DNA from: Apium graveolens
Taxonomy: Eukaryota; Streptophyta; Magnoliopsida; Apiales; Apiaceae
Assembly (NCBI RefSeq): GCF_009905375.1
Contig: NC_133655.1
Location: 168,205,141 to 168,269,140, forward strand
Length of the DNA: 64,000 nucleotides
Direction of reading: 5' to 3'
Below the pieces are notes generated by a model. The model made no database searches. It was not told the origin of the DNA and saw nothing but the letters and a program-made list of their open reading frames with translations. Within the stretch, counting starts at the first letter, position 1. Each line of letters begins with the position of its first letter. Positions 11,311 to 21,300 of this stretch are shown piece after piece. A program made the translations under genes and the position numbers.

Positions 11311-12540
11311 CGTTACTTGGAGTCAATTTGTGCATTTAGTGTTAGGATTGTTTGGTATCATAAAAGTCCATAGTAATGAGGGATTCTTATTAATTTGTAG
11401 GATTGAGTGAAGATAGGAATCTTTCCATCAAGGTCGAGTAGTGCTACCGTCTCTCCCAAGACAAGTCATGTGTACTCAAGCCTCTCAAGGCAAGTGTTCT
11501 TCCCTTGAAAACTTATATTGTGCAAGTGTTTCAACCTACCTTTTGTTTACACTGCAAGTGGGTGTTAGCCCAGCTTTTATATATATGATGTAAGTATTCT
11601 AATTCACCTTGATATATATGAATATATGATCCTAGTGGTTTCAAATCTATCTTTCGTATTATATGTAAATGCCTTGAACCCTCAAGTATCTATTGCAAGT
11701 AGTTTAACTTTGCTTGGAGATTTCTATGCTAGTAATTCAAAAGTCATACCATGCTAATATACCAAAGTAATTGTGATATTGAGCCTTGTGCAAGCTATAC
11801 TCAATAACCTTATCTTGATACCTAAAAGTCAATTGTTCCTTAAAGTCGTTAATGATTGCTTGATAACCCTATTCTTACACCTAAAATATGATACCCTATT
11901 ATACATTGAACTGATGCTCACCTTCTTTATATTTTAATACATATGTCATATCTGGAACTATTACCATGAACCTAGTTTGACTTAGTTCCTTTATACTATC
12001 CAACAACCCTGTGAAACCTCATTGTCAGATTCCTTGTGAATAGAAACTTTACGATTCCATTTGATAAGGTATTAGTCTAGTTGATCATGGCTTTAAAGTT
12101 GATCTAGAAACCTTGATAAAGATGTTCATTGTTCAATAGTTTAACCGTCACTTGGCATCAAATAAATTTGTTTTAAAATGAAAAAGTTAAAATTTGGATT
12201 TCCAGTCCCAAAGGGGGACAAATATTTTCGTTAAATAGTGGATTTGGACTGAGACGCAAGTCCTTTCTACTCTTAATTTGTAAGCTTAAAGGTTGCCTAA
12301 GGATCCCATTAATGTTCTAGAACACAGCGAGGTTCGGGATTACTTCGCGGCTGATCACCGGCTGTAATCCGTAGCGTCATAAAATGGTTTTTGATGAGGA
12401 AATGGTTTTGAATTGTTTTATTACAGTAAAAGATCCCATTACCCTGAAAGCTTATCTCTTGATATTATATTGATGAATCTTCCATTTCCTTTATTATTTT
12501 TTTATTATTTATTCTTGCTTATGTATTTTATAGTACTTGT

Positions 12541-12580
12541 TGAGCATTTGGCTCACTACTTGCTTACCCTGATATTTCAG
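12541..12580 (+). promoter_or_regulatory. Stem plus polypyrimidine-AG block near LTR 3' end
   Basis: TGAGC and GCTCA can pair around a short loop (12541-12555). They are followed by TACTTG and a tract ending in gatatttcag, which looks like a plant 3' splice site. The same arrangement occurs in the second Tekay LTR (21826-21864) and in LTR-A (31581-31626; minus strand 26656-26700). The function is unknown. Confidence 0.5.
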
Positions 12581-12589
12581 CTAGCAGAT

Positions 12590-12661
12590 ATGGTTAGATT
12601 CAAGCAGACAGCACGTAAGACTTGTGATGTCGATTCGTATGTTCGAGATCAGGTAGATTAG
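12590..12661 (+). CDS. 23-codon ORF with histone-H3-like N-terminus (speculative)
   Basis: The ORF starts 9 nt after the polypyrimidine-AG block, at an ATG. The first eleven residues are MVRFKQTARKT, against MARTKQTARKS in histone H3: eight identities in register from the initiator, covering the positions of K4, R8 and K9. It ends at TAG in 12659-12661. The other LTR keeps the ORF open with KQTSRKT (21874-21945). H3-tail peptides are read by chromodomains, and this element encodes one. Nothing in the sequence proves translation, and chance similarity in a short peptide is possible. Confidence 0.3.
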   Translation: MVRFKQTARKTCDVDSYVRDQVD

Positions 12662-12834
12662 TGATCGTTTTGTGTGAGGACTCGATATTAAAATCAGGTT
12701 GTAATAGTTAATAGTATTGGGCTGTTCCAAACCCTAAACTGTAATATCTTGGATTCAGATGTATTTACTTCCTTTTGTTAACTATTGTAATAAGTTGTAT
12801 AATATCTATTATTAAGTCGGGGCGTGACAAGTTT

Positions 12835-12846
12835 TGGTATCAGAGC
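12835..12846 (+). promoter_or_regulatory. tRNA primer-binding site (Tekay element)
   Basis: TGGTATCAGAGC, the plant initiator-Met tRNA primer site, begins 5 bp after the LTR end at 12829. Confidence 0.95.
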
Positions 12847-12990
12847 TACGGTTTAGAGTCCCTGGACAGCCCAAATAGGTTATATATGTATATAGGTTTA
12901 TAGAATATTATACGAGAGTGTAGGTATAGGATATTCGAGTCGTTCGCTACTAATTCTTTTATATATATATATCTATACATTGTTTGGTAG

Positions 12991-13347
12991 CAAAGGGCGC
13001 ATTCCTCATCATCTTCTGAACCGTCTGACACAATCGCTTTGTCCTTGTATACTGAGTTGAGGCGTGAGTTCGATAGGCTTCAGGGAAAGTACGATCGAAT
13101 GTTGGAGCGATTGAAGAACGTGTATCCGGACAGCCGAAACTATGAAGGAAAGCCTAAGAAGCGGATGACTGTGAGACTTGAGACCTTGGTTCAGTATGTT
13201 AACACTAAGCTTGATGAGATGCCATCGCACCGAGACCGTACCAGCCAGTATACTATCCAGATGATTACGGATGAGCTCCAGTGCATTGTGAAGATGCTTC
13301 ATGAAGAGAAGACTACCGGACCCCGTTCTGATGGAGTGGAGCCTTAG
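12991..13347 (+). CDS. Leader ORF upstream of gag, coiled-coil-like
   Basis: This frame opens after a TAG at 12988-12990 and runs 118 codons to a TAG at 13345. There is no ATG near its start; the first in-frame ATG is at 13099, so the natural start is lost or the frame is entered by splicing or readthrough. It begins with a Ser run (about residues 5-9). Then comes a charged, heptad-like stretch (LYTELRREFDRLQGKYDRML) that could form a coiled coil, then a basic patch (GKPKKRMTVR). I recognise no catalytic motif. It is in a different frame role from gag, is separated from it by 309 bp of T-rich sequence, and has no stops of its own although the gag after it has four. It could be a real accessory or gag-leader exon. 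Confidence 0.45.
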   Translation, partial: QRAHSSSSSEPSDTIALSLYTELRREFDRLQGKYDRMLERLKNVYPDSRNYEGKPKKRMTVRLETLVQYVNTKLDEMPSHRDRTSQYTIQMITDELQCIVKMLHEEKTTGPRSDGVEP

Positions 13348-13656
13348 TTCTTTCCATTATCTACTTTTCATATTGTTGTATTGTTGAACCTTGTAGAATT
13401 CCCTGTTGATTTCCTTTAATTAAGCATGTTGTCCTTAGAATCAGACTCTATTCCGATCTTGATGTACCTTGACCTTAATTTCAATAATTATGCATTATCG
13501 TTCTATTTGCTTTCAATTGTTCTTATGCCTTTATATGCACCACCCTTATTGTTTAACTTGAAACCCGATTGAATGAATATGATGACTTGTGACACCTTAA
13601 CCTTGAATTACTTGTATTTTTTATACCTGTTTTGATATAACTTTTATTTCAGGATC
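13348..13656 (+). other. T-rich spacer, possible intron before gag
   Basis: A non-coding stretch with plant-intron-like T richness. It ends in an attttatttcag-like tract (AG at 13651-13652) just 4 nt before the gag ATG. A matching donor was not identified. Confidence 0.35.
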
Positions 13657-14602
13657 ATGCCACCTAAAAAGAAAAACCCGACAACAACTTCTACCACAGA
13701 TCCTAATATTCTTCGATTGCTGGAAACCTTACAATAGCAAACAAATGCTATAGCTCAACAACAACTAACTTTTCAACAACAATTCAAAAACCAAGATAAC
13801 CATGAACCACACCAACCACCTGATCCACCAGTACCACCTCGATAAATTGTTACTTTCAAAGCTTTTCAAAATGTGAATCCACCTACATTTCATGATACCA
13901 CCGATTCGGTAATAGCTAATACATGGATTAGGGAAATGGAAAGAGCTTTTGAATTGGTTCAGTTGGGAGAAGATCAGAAGATGCCATATGCTACTTATTT
14001 TCTGAAAGGGGAGGTCATTTATTGGTGGGATTCAGTGAAAGCTATGGAGACAAATCAGTCGGTTTCTTGGGAAAGGTTTAAAAGGTTATTCCAGGAAAAG
14101 TATTACCCTAAGTACATGCAGAATCAGATGGAGCTTAAATTTCTTGAATTAAAGCAAGGAAGTATGTCTATATTGGTATACGAGAAGAAGTTTACGGAGC
14201 TGTTAAGGTTTGTGACGAAGTATACCAACACTGAGGAAGAGAAAACAAAGAGATTCCAATAAGGATTAGAGCCTTGGATCAGAGATAGAGTGGCAATGTT
14301 TGAGCTTGATACTCATGCTGAAGTAGTACAAAAGGCTTCTCTAATTGAGAGTAATGGGATACAGTCAAGGAAAGAAAAGGATAACAAGAAGAGAAAGGTT
14401 CCATTTTATGGAGAGAAGTCTGAAGCCGGAAGCTCACAAGACAGGAGTGTGAAAAGGATTGGATTCCGCAAAGGCGGAAATTTTCAGAAGAAGGGAAATT
14501 TGAACAAGAGATAAGATTCTAAGGGGGACAACCATTCAAGCCAAGGACAAGTTGGAGAAAATAGATTTCAGAGACCAGAGTGCAAGCATTATGGAAAAAA
14601 AA
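13657..14602 (+). pseudogene. gag: Tekay gag (capsid/nucleocapsid), broken
   Basis: The start is chosen at the ATG at 13657 (MPPKKKNP), directly after an AG acceptor-like tract. A Gln/Pro-rich N-terminus leads to the retrotransposon gag (capsid) domain at about 13873-14262, with conserved YFLKGEVIYWWDSV and FLELKQG segments, then a Lys/Arg-rich RNA-binding stretch. In-frame stops are TAG at 13735 and TAA at 13843, 14260 and 14512. Each is explained by a C-to-T change in a Gln codon. A run of eight A (14595-14602) then shifts the frame by one at the first, degenerate, zinc-knuckle-like CKHYGKKH segment. Gag would form the virus-like particle that packages element RNA; this copy cannot make it whole. 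Confidence 0.9.
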
Positions 14603-14745
14603 CATCCAGGAGTGTGTAATAAGTTGAACATGACATGCTATAGATGCAATCAGAAGGGACACTTGGCTAATGAGTGTAAGGTACCGAAGATGGGAGTTAC
14701 GTGCTATAAGTGTGGAAAGACTGGACATATAGCTAGGGAATGCAA
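14603..14745 (+). pseudogene. gag: Tekay nucleocapsid zinc knuckles
   Basis: Two intact CX2CX4HX4C knuckles, CYRCNQKGHLANEC and CYKCGKTGHIAREC, lie between 14636 and 14743. They bind single-stranded nucleic acid during packaging and reverse transcription. They are in the pol reading frame, one base off the gag frame because of the A8 run, so in this copy they are separated from the capsid domain. Tekay elements normally encode gag and pol as one frame, so the shift is more likely a mutation or sequencing error than a programmed frameshift. Confidence 0.88.
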
Positions 14746-14899
14746 GTCAACTGGACCAGTCAAGGCTTTGATGAACGTGGCAAGTACTAGTGCACACATG
14801 CCAGCTGAGGTATTGGCATTACCTCCACCATCTATCACAACTCTGCAAGAAACAGCAAGGATATTCGATTTAATGATGAAGGACGTTGTTCAGAATTCT

Positions 14900-15183
14900 G
14901 AGATGATAGCAGGTAAACTTTTAATGAATAATGTTGAAGCTAAGGTATTTATTGATTCTGGAGCTACTAGATCTTTTATATCAGAAACTTTCATTGATAA
15001 ACTTAAATGTGATAAAATGACCCTGAACGAGGTAATAGATGTGGTAATTGCGAAGCAAGAGAAGATTCCTGTGAGTTAATTGTGTCCTAAGTTTGAGATT
15101 GATATTTCGGGGCATAAATTTTCAACAGACTTGATACTTTTCAAGTTAGGGGAGTTTGATATAATCTTAGGCATGGATTGGTT
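14900..15183 (+). pseudogene. pol: Tekay aspartic protease
   Basis: The catalytic triad is seen as FIDSGATRSFI (Asp codon at 14954). The second conserved element, DIILGMDWL, is at about 15160-15183. The enzyme would process the Gag-Pol polyprotein. A TAA at 15077 interrupts the domain where related proteins carry Gln before [11 protein letters not shown], consistent with CAA to TAA. No frameshift occurs. Confidence 0.88.
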
Positions 15184-15399
15184 AAGGAAGAATAACGCCC
15201 AGATAGATTGTAAATCTAAGAAAGTATATTTAAAGACAGAGATTGGAGAGAAAGTGGTATTTAAGGGTCAGAGGCAAGAACGACTGTTTCTTACAATTGT
15301 CCAAGATAAGAAATTGCTTAGGAAAGGTTGTGAATCGTTCCTAGCCTATGTAGTAGATTCAGAAAGAGAGAGCGTCAGTATAGAAGATATTCATGTTGT

Positions 15400-16189
15400 C
15401 AACAAATTTCCAGATGTGTTTCCAGATGAACTATCAGGTTTACCGCCCGATCGACAGGTTGAGTTTGAAATCAACCTTGTTCCAGGCACGGAACCAGTTT
15501 CGAAGGCACCTTATAGAATGGCACCAGCAGAAATGAAAGAGTTGGCAAGCCAGTTACAGGAATTGTTGGACAAAGGAGTAATACGGCCGAGTACGTCGCC
15601 ATGGGGAACACCCATTTTGTTTGTAAGGAAGAAGGATAGAAGCATGAGGTTATGTATAGACTATCGAGAATTGAATAAGATGACGATTAAGAACCGATAC
15701 CCGTTACCAAGGATAGACGATTTATTTGATCAGCTAAAAGACGCTAAGTGCTTTTCTAAGATTGATTTAAGATCAGGATACCATCAACTGAAGATCAAAG
15801 AATATGACATTCCGAATACAATATTCATGACAAGATATGGACATTATGAATTCTTAGTAATGCCTTTTGGGTTGACTAATGCTCCCACAACATTTATGGA
15901 TTTGATGAATCGGGTATTTAAAAAGTATTTGGACAAGTTCGTAGTGGTATTCATTGATGATATTCTTATATATTCAAGGTCAGAAGAAGAACATATGCAG
16001 CATCTATGGTTAGCATTGGAGATACTCCGACAAGAGAAGTTGTATGCCAAGTTTTCTAAGTGTGAGTTTTGGTTAAAGGAAGTTCAATTTTTGGGACATG
16101 TTATTGGAAGTGAAGGAGTCAAAGTGGATCCGGTAAAGATTGAGGCAATTATGAGTTGGGAGAGACCAAAGACAACTATGGAAGTGTGA
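15400..16189 (+). pseudogene. pol: Tekay reverse transcriptase
   Basis: All the main Ty3/gypsy RT blocks are readable. They include the entry motif [72 protein letters not shown] and the catalytic FIDDILIYS (15950-15961 codes for FIDD), then [13 protein letters not shown]. This domain copies element RNA into cDNA. From 15080 to the TGA at 16187 the frame is open for 369 codons, the longest open stretch of the element. The TGA replaces an expected Arg (R-SFLGLAGYYRRF). One atypical residue is N in IPNTIF, where K is usual. Confidence 0.95.
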
Positions 16190-16740
16190 AGTTTTCTAGG
16201 ATTGGCGGGATATTATAGAAGGTTTGTTAAAGATTTCTCGAAAATCACCATGCCATTGACTAAGTTGACTAGGAAGAATCAAAAATTTGAATGGAATGCA
16301 GAATATGAAGATAGTTTTCAAGAATTGAAATAGAGGATGGTTACAGCTCCGGTACTAGTATTACCAGACGATCAATGAGACTTTGTGATTTTCAGTGATG
16401 CTTCACATAAGGGTCTGGGTTGCGTGCTAATGCAACACAACAAGGTGATTGCGTATGCATCAAGACAGTTAAGACCACATGAATTGAAGTATCCTACACA
16501 TGACTCGGAACTAGAAGCTATAGTATTTGCACTTAAGATCTGGAGACATTACTTTTACGGAGAAAAGTGTGAGATCTACACAGATCATAAGAGTTTGAAG
16601 TATATTTTCACTCAGAAGGAGCTCCATATGAGGTAAAGGAGATGGTTGGAATTAATTAAGGACTATGATTGCTCGATAAATTATCATCCGGGAAAAGCGA
16701 ATGTGGTAGCTGATACTTTGAGTAGGAAAGAGAGGTTGAA
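16190..16740 (+). pseudogene. pol: Tekay RT connection and RNase H
   Basis: After the connection segment (LGLAGYYRRFVKDFS) the RNase H domain shows FVIFSDAS (first Asp, codon at 16397), [15 protein letters not shown] (Glu) and [10 protein letters not shown] (Asp), then [20 protein letters not shown] with the last Asp. It would degrade the RNA strand of the RNA/DNA hybrid. Stops at 16331 (TAG), 16376 (TGA) and 16634 (TAA) replace expected Gln/Arg/Gln-type codons; spacing and frame are otherwise perfect. Confidence 0.93.
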
Positions 16741-17850
16741 TATGGCAGCGGTATCAAAGGAATTATCTAGAGAAATCAGGAGATTTGAATTAGAACTGTG
16801 TATTTGCGGAAAAGCTGAGGAGATTTGTCGTACTATGACTTTTCAGCCATCATTGTTGGAAAAGATAAAGAAATGTCAGGAAAAAGCGATGTAACAGGAG
16901 AATAATCAACTGACCGGAGAAGAGATTTGTACTCAAAGGGTTGAGCAAGGTATATTAAAGTTTTCCTCAAGAATTTAGATTCCTCATGTGACTGAATTGA
17001 AGAATGAGATATTGCAAGAAGCTCATAATTCTAGATTTTCAATCCATCCGGGAAGCACCAAGATGTACCAGGACTTGAAGCAGAATTTTTGGTGGCCAAA
17101 TATGAAGCGAGAAGTAGCAGAATGGATTGCGAGGTGCTATACTTGTCAGAAAGTGAAGGCAGAACATCAAAGACCAAGTGGATTAATTCAGCCTTTAAAG
17201 ATTCCAGAATGGAAGTAGAAAAACATTGCCATGGACTTTATAGTAGGATTACCACGAACGAAATCCGGACATGACGCTATATGGGTTATAGTTGATCGCC
17301 TTACGAAGTCGGCACATTTTCTTCCAATTAACAAGAGGTCTTCTTTGGACAGATTGGTCCACCTGTATGTGCGTGAAATCGTATTACGACATGGCGTACC
17401 TGTATCAATAGTTTCAGATAGATATCCATGATTTAACTCTAGATTCTGGAAGCAATTCCAAGAAATTATTGGCACAAAGTTAAACATGAGTACGGCGTAT
17501 CATCCGCAGACTGATGGTCAAAGTGAGAGGACAATTCAAACAATTGAAGACATGTTGCGTAGCTGTGCGATTGATTTTACAGGAAGTTGGGACGACCACT
17601 TGCCATTGGTGGAATTCTCCTATAACAACAACTATCACACCAGTATTGGCATGCCACCATATGAAGTGTTGTATGGAAGAAAGTGCAGATCACCAACGAA
17701 TTGGGATAAAGTTGGAGAAGGAAAGATTCTAGGTCCCGAACTGGTCCAACAGATGAGGGAGACAGTCAAACTGATCCAGAAAAGATTGCTTGCTTCTCAA
17801 GACCGGCAAAGGAAGTACGCAGACCCTGCTTGAAAGGATGTGAGTTTTCA
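16741..17850 (+). pseudogene. pol: Tekay integrase (zinc-binding, catalytic core)
   Basis: The HHCC zinc-binding region reads H-NSRFSIHPGS...CYTCQKVKA. The catalytic core has Asp in MDFIVGLPR (17234), Asp in IVSDRYP (17417) and Glu in [10 protein letters not shown] (17525), with 35 residues between the last two, the DD35E spacing. [12 protein letters not shown] and YGRKCRSP follow. It would insert cDNA and create the 5-bp duplication seen around this element. Stops at 16892, 16976, 17216, 17429 and 17831 each sit where a Gln, Trp or Arg is expected. Confidence 0.94.
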
Positions 17851-18271
17851 AGTCGGCGAAGCTGTATTGTTAAAAGTGTCACCGTGGAAAGGGTTGACTA
17901 GATTTGGAAAGAAAGGCAAATTAGCACCTAGATATATTGGTCCTTTTGAAGTTTTGAGTCAAGTGGGAAAGGTGGCCTATGAATTAGCTTTGTCGCCTTA
18001 GTATCAGCATGTGCATAACGTGTTTCATGTGTCATTACTTAAGAAGTATAATCCTGATGCCAACCATGTGATAGAATATGAACCTATAGAGATTCAGGAA
18101 GATTTGTCGTATGTGGAGCAACCTGTCAAAATACTCGACTGGCAAGCAAAGAGTCTTAGAAACAAGTCGGTGAAGTTAGTAAAAGTACTTTGGAGGAACC
18201 CCAAGGTCGAAGAGTCAACTTGGGAGTTAGAGTCTGATATGCGTTCCCGGTATCCTCATCTGTTCTCTTAG
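17851..18271 (+). pseudogene. pol: Tekay integrase C-terminus with chromodomain
   Basis: The GPY/F-type module (VSPWKGLTRFGKKGKLAPRY then IGPFEVL) is followed by the HVHNVFHVSLLKKY segment and, from about 18104, a chromodomain: VEQPVKILDWQ, VKVLWRNPKVEESTWE and LESDMRSRYPHLF. Chromodomains of chromoviral integrases are thought to bind methylated histone H3 and steer insertion to heterochromatin. A TAG at 17999 breaks the frame. The terminal TAG is at 18269, 22 bp before the polypurine tract. The chromodomain places the element in the Tekay group. Confidence 0.92.
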
Positions 18272-18292
18272 ATTCTGAGGACAGAATCCTTT

Positions 18293-18305
18293 AAGGGGGA
18301 GGGGA
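18293..18305 (+). promoter_or_regulatory. Polypurine tract (Tekay element)
   Basis: Thirteen purines, aagggggagggga, lie directly before the 3' LTR at 18306. They are the expected plus-strand priming site. Confidence 0.93.
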
Positions 18306-21300
18306 TGTTATGACCGGCATTTTGTGTAATATTATTTGCGAACTCTGTATAATATTAGAGTCGATTATAAATATATTTATTGATTGTACATTTCTGTGAA
18401 TGGAATTTGCTGCATTATAAATTGCTTTATTTAAAATATGAATTTTTCAAAGCGAAATTTTTATTAATTGCTCTTATTCTTGATTTATAGATAATATTCT
18501 TTACCATGGGAAAATTATCTTTTAAAATTTATTTCATTCACAAATCACAAAATTGATCTCATAAAATTTCTAAAAATCCAAGTTATTTTATGGTACAACT
18601 TTTATAATTTTTGAAATTTTATTTTATTTTATAAAAGTAAATCTTTGAAATTAGTTGTTTAGTAATTAGGAATTTACATGGATAACCATGCATGCAAATA
18701 CCCTCTCATTCAACTTAAAGGGCTAAAAAGACAATTCATACCCCCACTAACTCTCTTTTATCTACCAAAAGACCAAACTAACCTTGCATGCAATTTTGCT
18801 TAGCTTTGGGAGAAGGGCACTCTTGTAAATTCTAAACTCCACTCATTTCTTGGCGAATGATGATCAAAAAGAGGAGAGTTAATCCAAAACTACACTCCAC
18901 TCAACCTCACCATTTTCACTCTCAAAATTTTCTTTCCCCCCCCCCCTTTCTTCCATTCGGCTGAAGCCCCCTTCCCCCCATCCTCTTCAATTTTTCTTCA
19001 ACAAATCCTTGCCATTCTAGTGTAATTTCACTACCCATTAATATATAATACACTTTTCAAGAAGTTCCATGCTTAGGAGATGAAGTTTAATGCTTGCATG
19101 TCTTGTTTTTATGTGATCTCCAAGGAGAAACTCTTAATTCATGTGGATTAAAGAGTTCTCCATGAGATATAATTTTATGTGCATAAACTAAGTGTTTCCT
19201 TGATTAAAACTCCTTTAAAACACTTGCATGCTACTGATCTCTAGTTGTAGTGACATGTTTTACTTTGCATGTTAGAGATAGGGCATTATTTTCAAGAATG
19301 ATCAAGCTATATATGCTCTCTTTTTCGTTAATATACATGCATGTTTGGTTTGTGATTAAATTTGACCTATATGGGATAAAAACAAATTGTTTCCTTGATA
19401 TCATGCTTGATCTTAGTTGTTAAAATATAGTGTGCATGATCACTTGAAATAATTTAGTATTTTAAGTCGAATTTATGAGCTAATAATCTCATTGTTTAGT
19501 CGAACTTGTTTTTGTGATCATTGTGAGTTGCATGTTAAGTTTTAGTTTGCATGTTGGTGCTATAGGGCATGAATGATCTCCATTCTTGGTTGAGGCCTTA
19601 GTTTAGAGTCTTATAGAAGTAAATTTGCCTTGGTTGAGATTTAATTCATGGTTTTGAAGTGGGAGTTAAGGTGGAAAGGCTAGGATAGAACCCTGAAATA
19701 TTTTTCCAGATTTGCATGTTAGTTGTGTGTTGATTTTGAATGGGCATTTCTTAGGCATTTTTAGGCCCAAGCCACGAGGAGTTAGTACTTGGGTTGTAGT
19801 TAAGTCCAGAAGCCATAACTTAGAGAAACCCAACCATTTAGTGAGGTTCACACACCAAAACTGCCAGAACAGGGGACAGTTTGAATTTAGTACCTTTTGG
19901 AGGTCAAAAATTTGGATTAAGAGTAAGCCCTCATTAGGACTTGATTAGTATTGATACTAGTGAGTTTAAGGAAGAGTTTCAAGTCGAACCATGGAGGTTT
20001 AGAGTTAGAACCAATGAGTTTAAGTTAGTCCAAAATAGGGCAATTTTTAGGGCACCTATTTAGAGTTGTGTCAACTTTGAGGTTAGGCCCAAGAAAATCT
20101 AGGAAGGCCCTTAGTGTCATTTCAAGTGTAAAAGTTAGCTTATAGACTTAAGAATCCATTAGGTCAGTTTTGGTTAGGAATATTCGAGCTTTAGTGGTGT
20201 CAAAAACCGAGAGTCGCCTAAGGTGTCGCCATAAGTGTGCAAGTGAGAACATTTTCTTTTTGCGTTTAGTTTAGTGGACCCTATGAGTGAGGCATGAGTG
20301 AGCCCTAGTGTTTGCATTTAGATATAGGTCAGTAGAGTGTTAGGCCAAGGTTTTGGCTAAGAGAATTAGAACCACCAAGTGTAGGCCCTTCAAGAGTCGA
20401 GACTAGTTTAGTAGGGTGTCGCAAGTGGAATTGTGGAGATTTGAGAGTGAGATCATTCAACAACCGAATAAAGCACCAAGTCTAAATAATAGTATGAGTA
20501 TACCTATCTGTGTTATATGATCCAAGGTGCTATTATATGTATATTTGCATGGTATTGTGTGTTAACTTAGTGTCTTACGCAATATAAGACACTAAGCGTT
20601 ACTTGGAGTCAATTTGTGCATTTAGTGTTAGGATTGTTTGGTATCATAAAAGTCCATAGTAATGAGGGATTCTTATTATTTTGTAGGATCGAGTGAAGAT
20701 AGGAAGCTTGCCATCAAGGTCGAGTAGTGCTCCCGTCGCTCCCAAGACAAGTCGTGTGTAGTCAAGCCTCTCAAGGCAAGTGTCCTTCCCTTGAAAACTT
20801 ATATAGTGCAAATGTTTCAACCTACCTTTTTGTTCACACTGCAAGTGGGTGTTAGCCCAGCTTTTATGTATATGATGCGAGTATTCTAATTCACCTTGAT
20901 ATATATGAATATATGATCCTAGTGGTTTCAAATCTATCTTTTGTATTATATGCAAGTGCCATGAACCCTCAAGTATCTATTGCAAGTAGTTTAACTTTCC
21001 TTGGAGATTTCTATGCAAGTAATTCAAAAGTCATATCATGCTAATATACCAAAGTAATTGTGATATTGAGCCCTGTGCAAGTTATACTCAGTAACCTTAT
21101 CTTGATACCTAAAAGTCAATTGTTCCTTAAAGTCGTTCATGATTGCTTGATAACCATATTATTACCCCTAAAACATGATACCATGTTATACTTTGAACTG
21201 ATGCTCACCTTCTTTATATTTTAATACCTATATCATATCTGGAACTATTACCATGAACCTAGTTTGACTTGGTTCCTTTATACTATCCAACAATCCTGTG

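Larger units (their letters stand above)
9018..12829 (+). repeat. Tekay element 5' LTR
   Basis: The LTR runs from tgttacgacc to ggcgtgaca, with TG...CA ends. Internal landmarks are a TTCGGCCGAA palindrome (9669-9678), an 11-bp inverted repeat (11280-11310), a stem/polypyrimidine-AG block (12541-12580) and a short ORF with a histone-H3-like start (12590-12661). It would carry the element's promoter and polyadenylation signals, which I cannot pinpoint. Confidence 0.93.

Noticed and set aside
12835..12846. Fragment of a tRNA gene
   Set aside because: It is the retrotransposon primer-binding site, placed 5 bp after an LTR; no cloverleaf is present around it.
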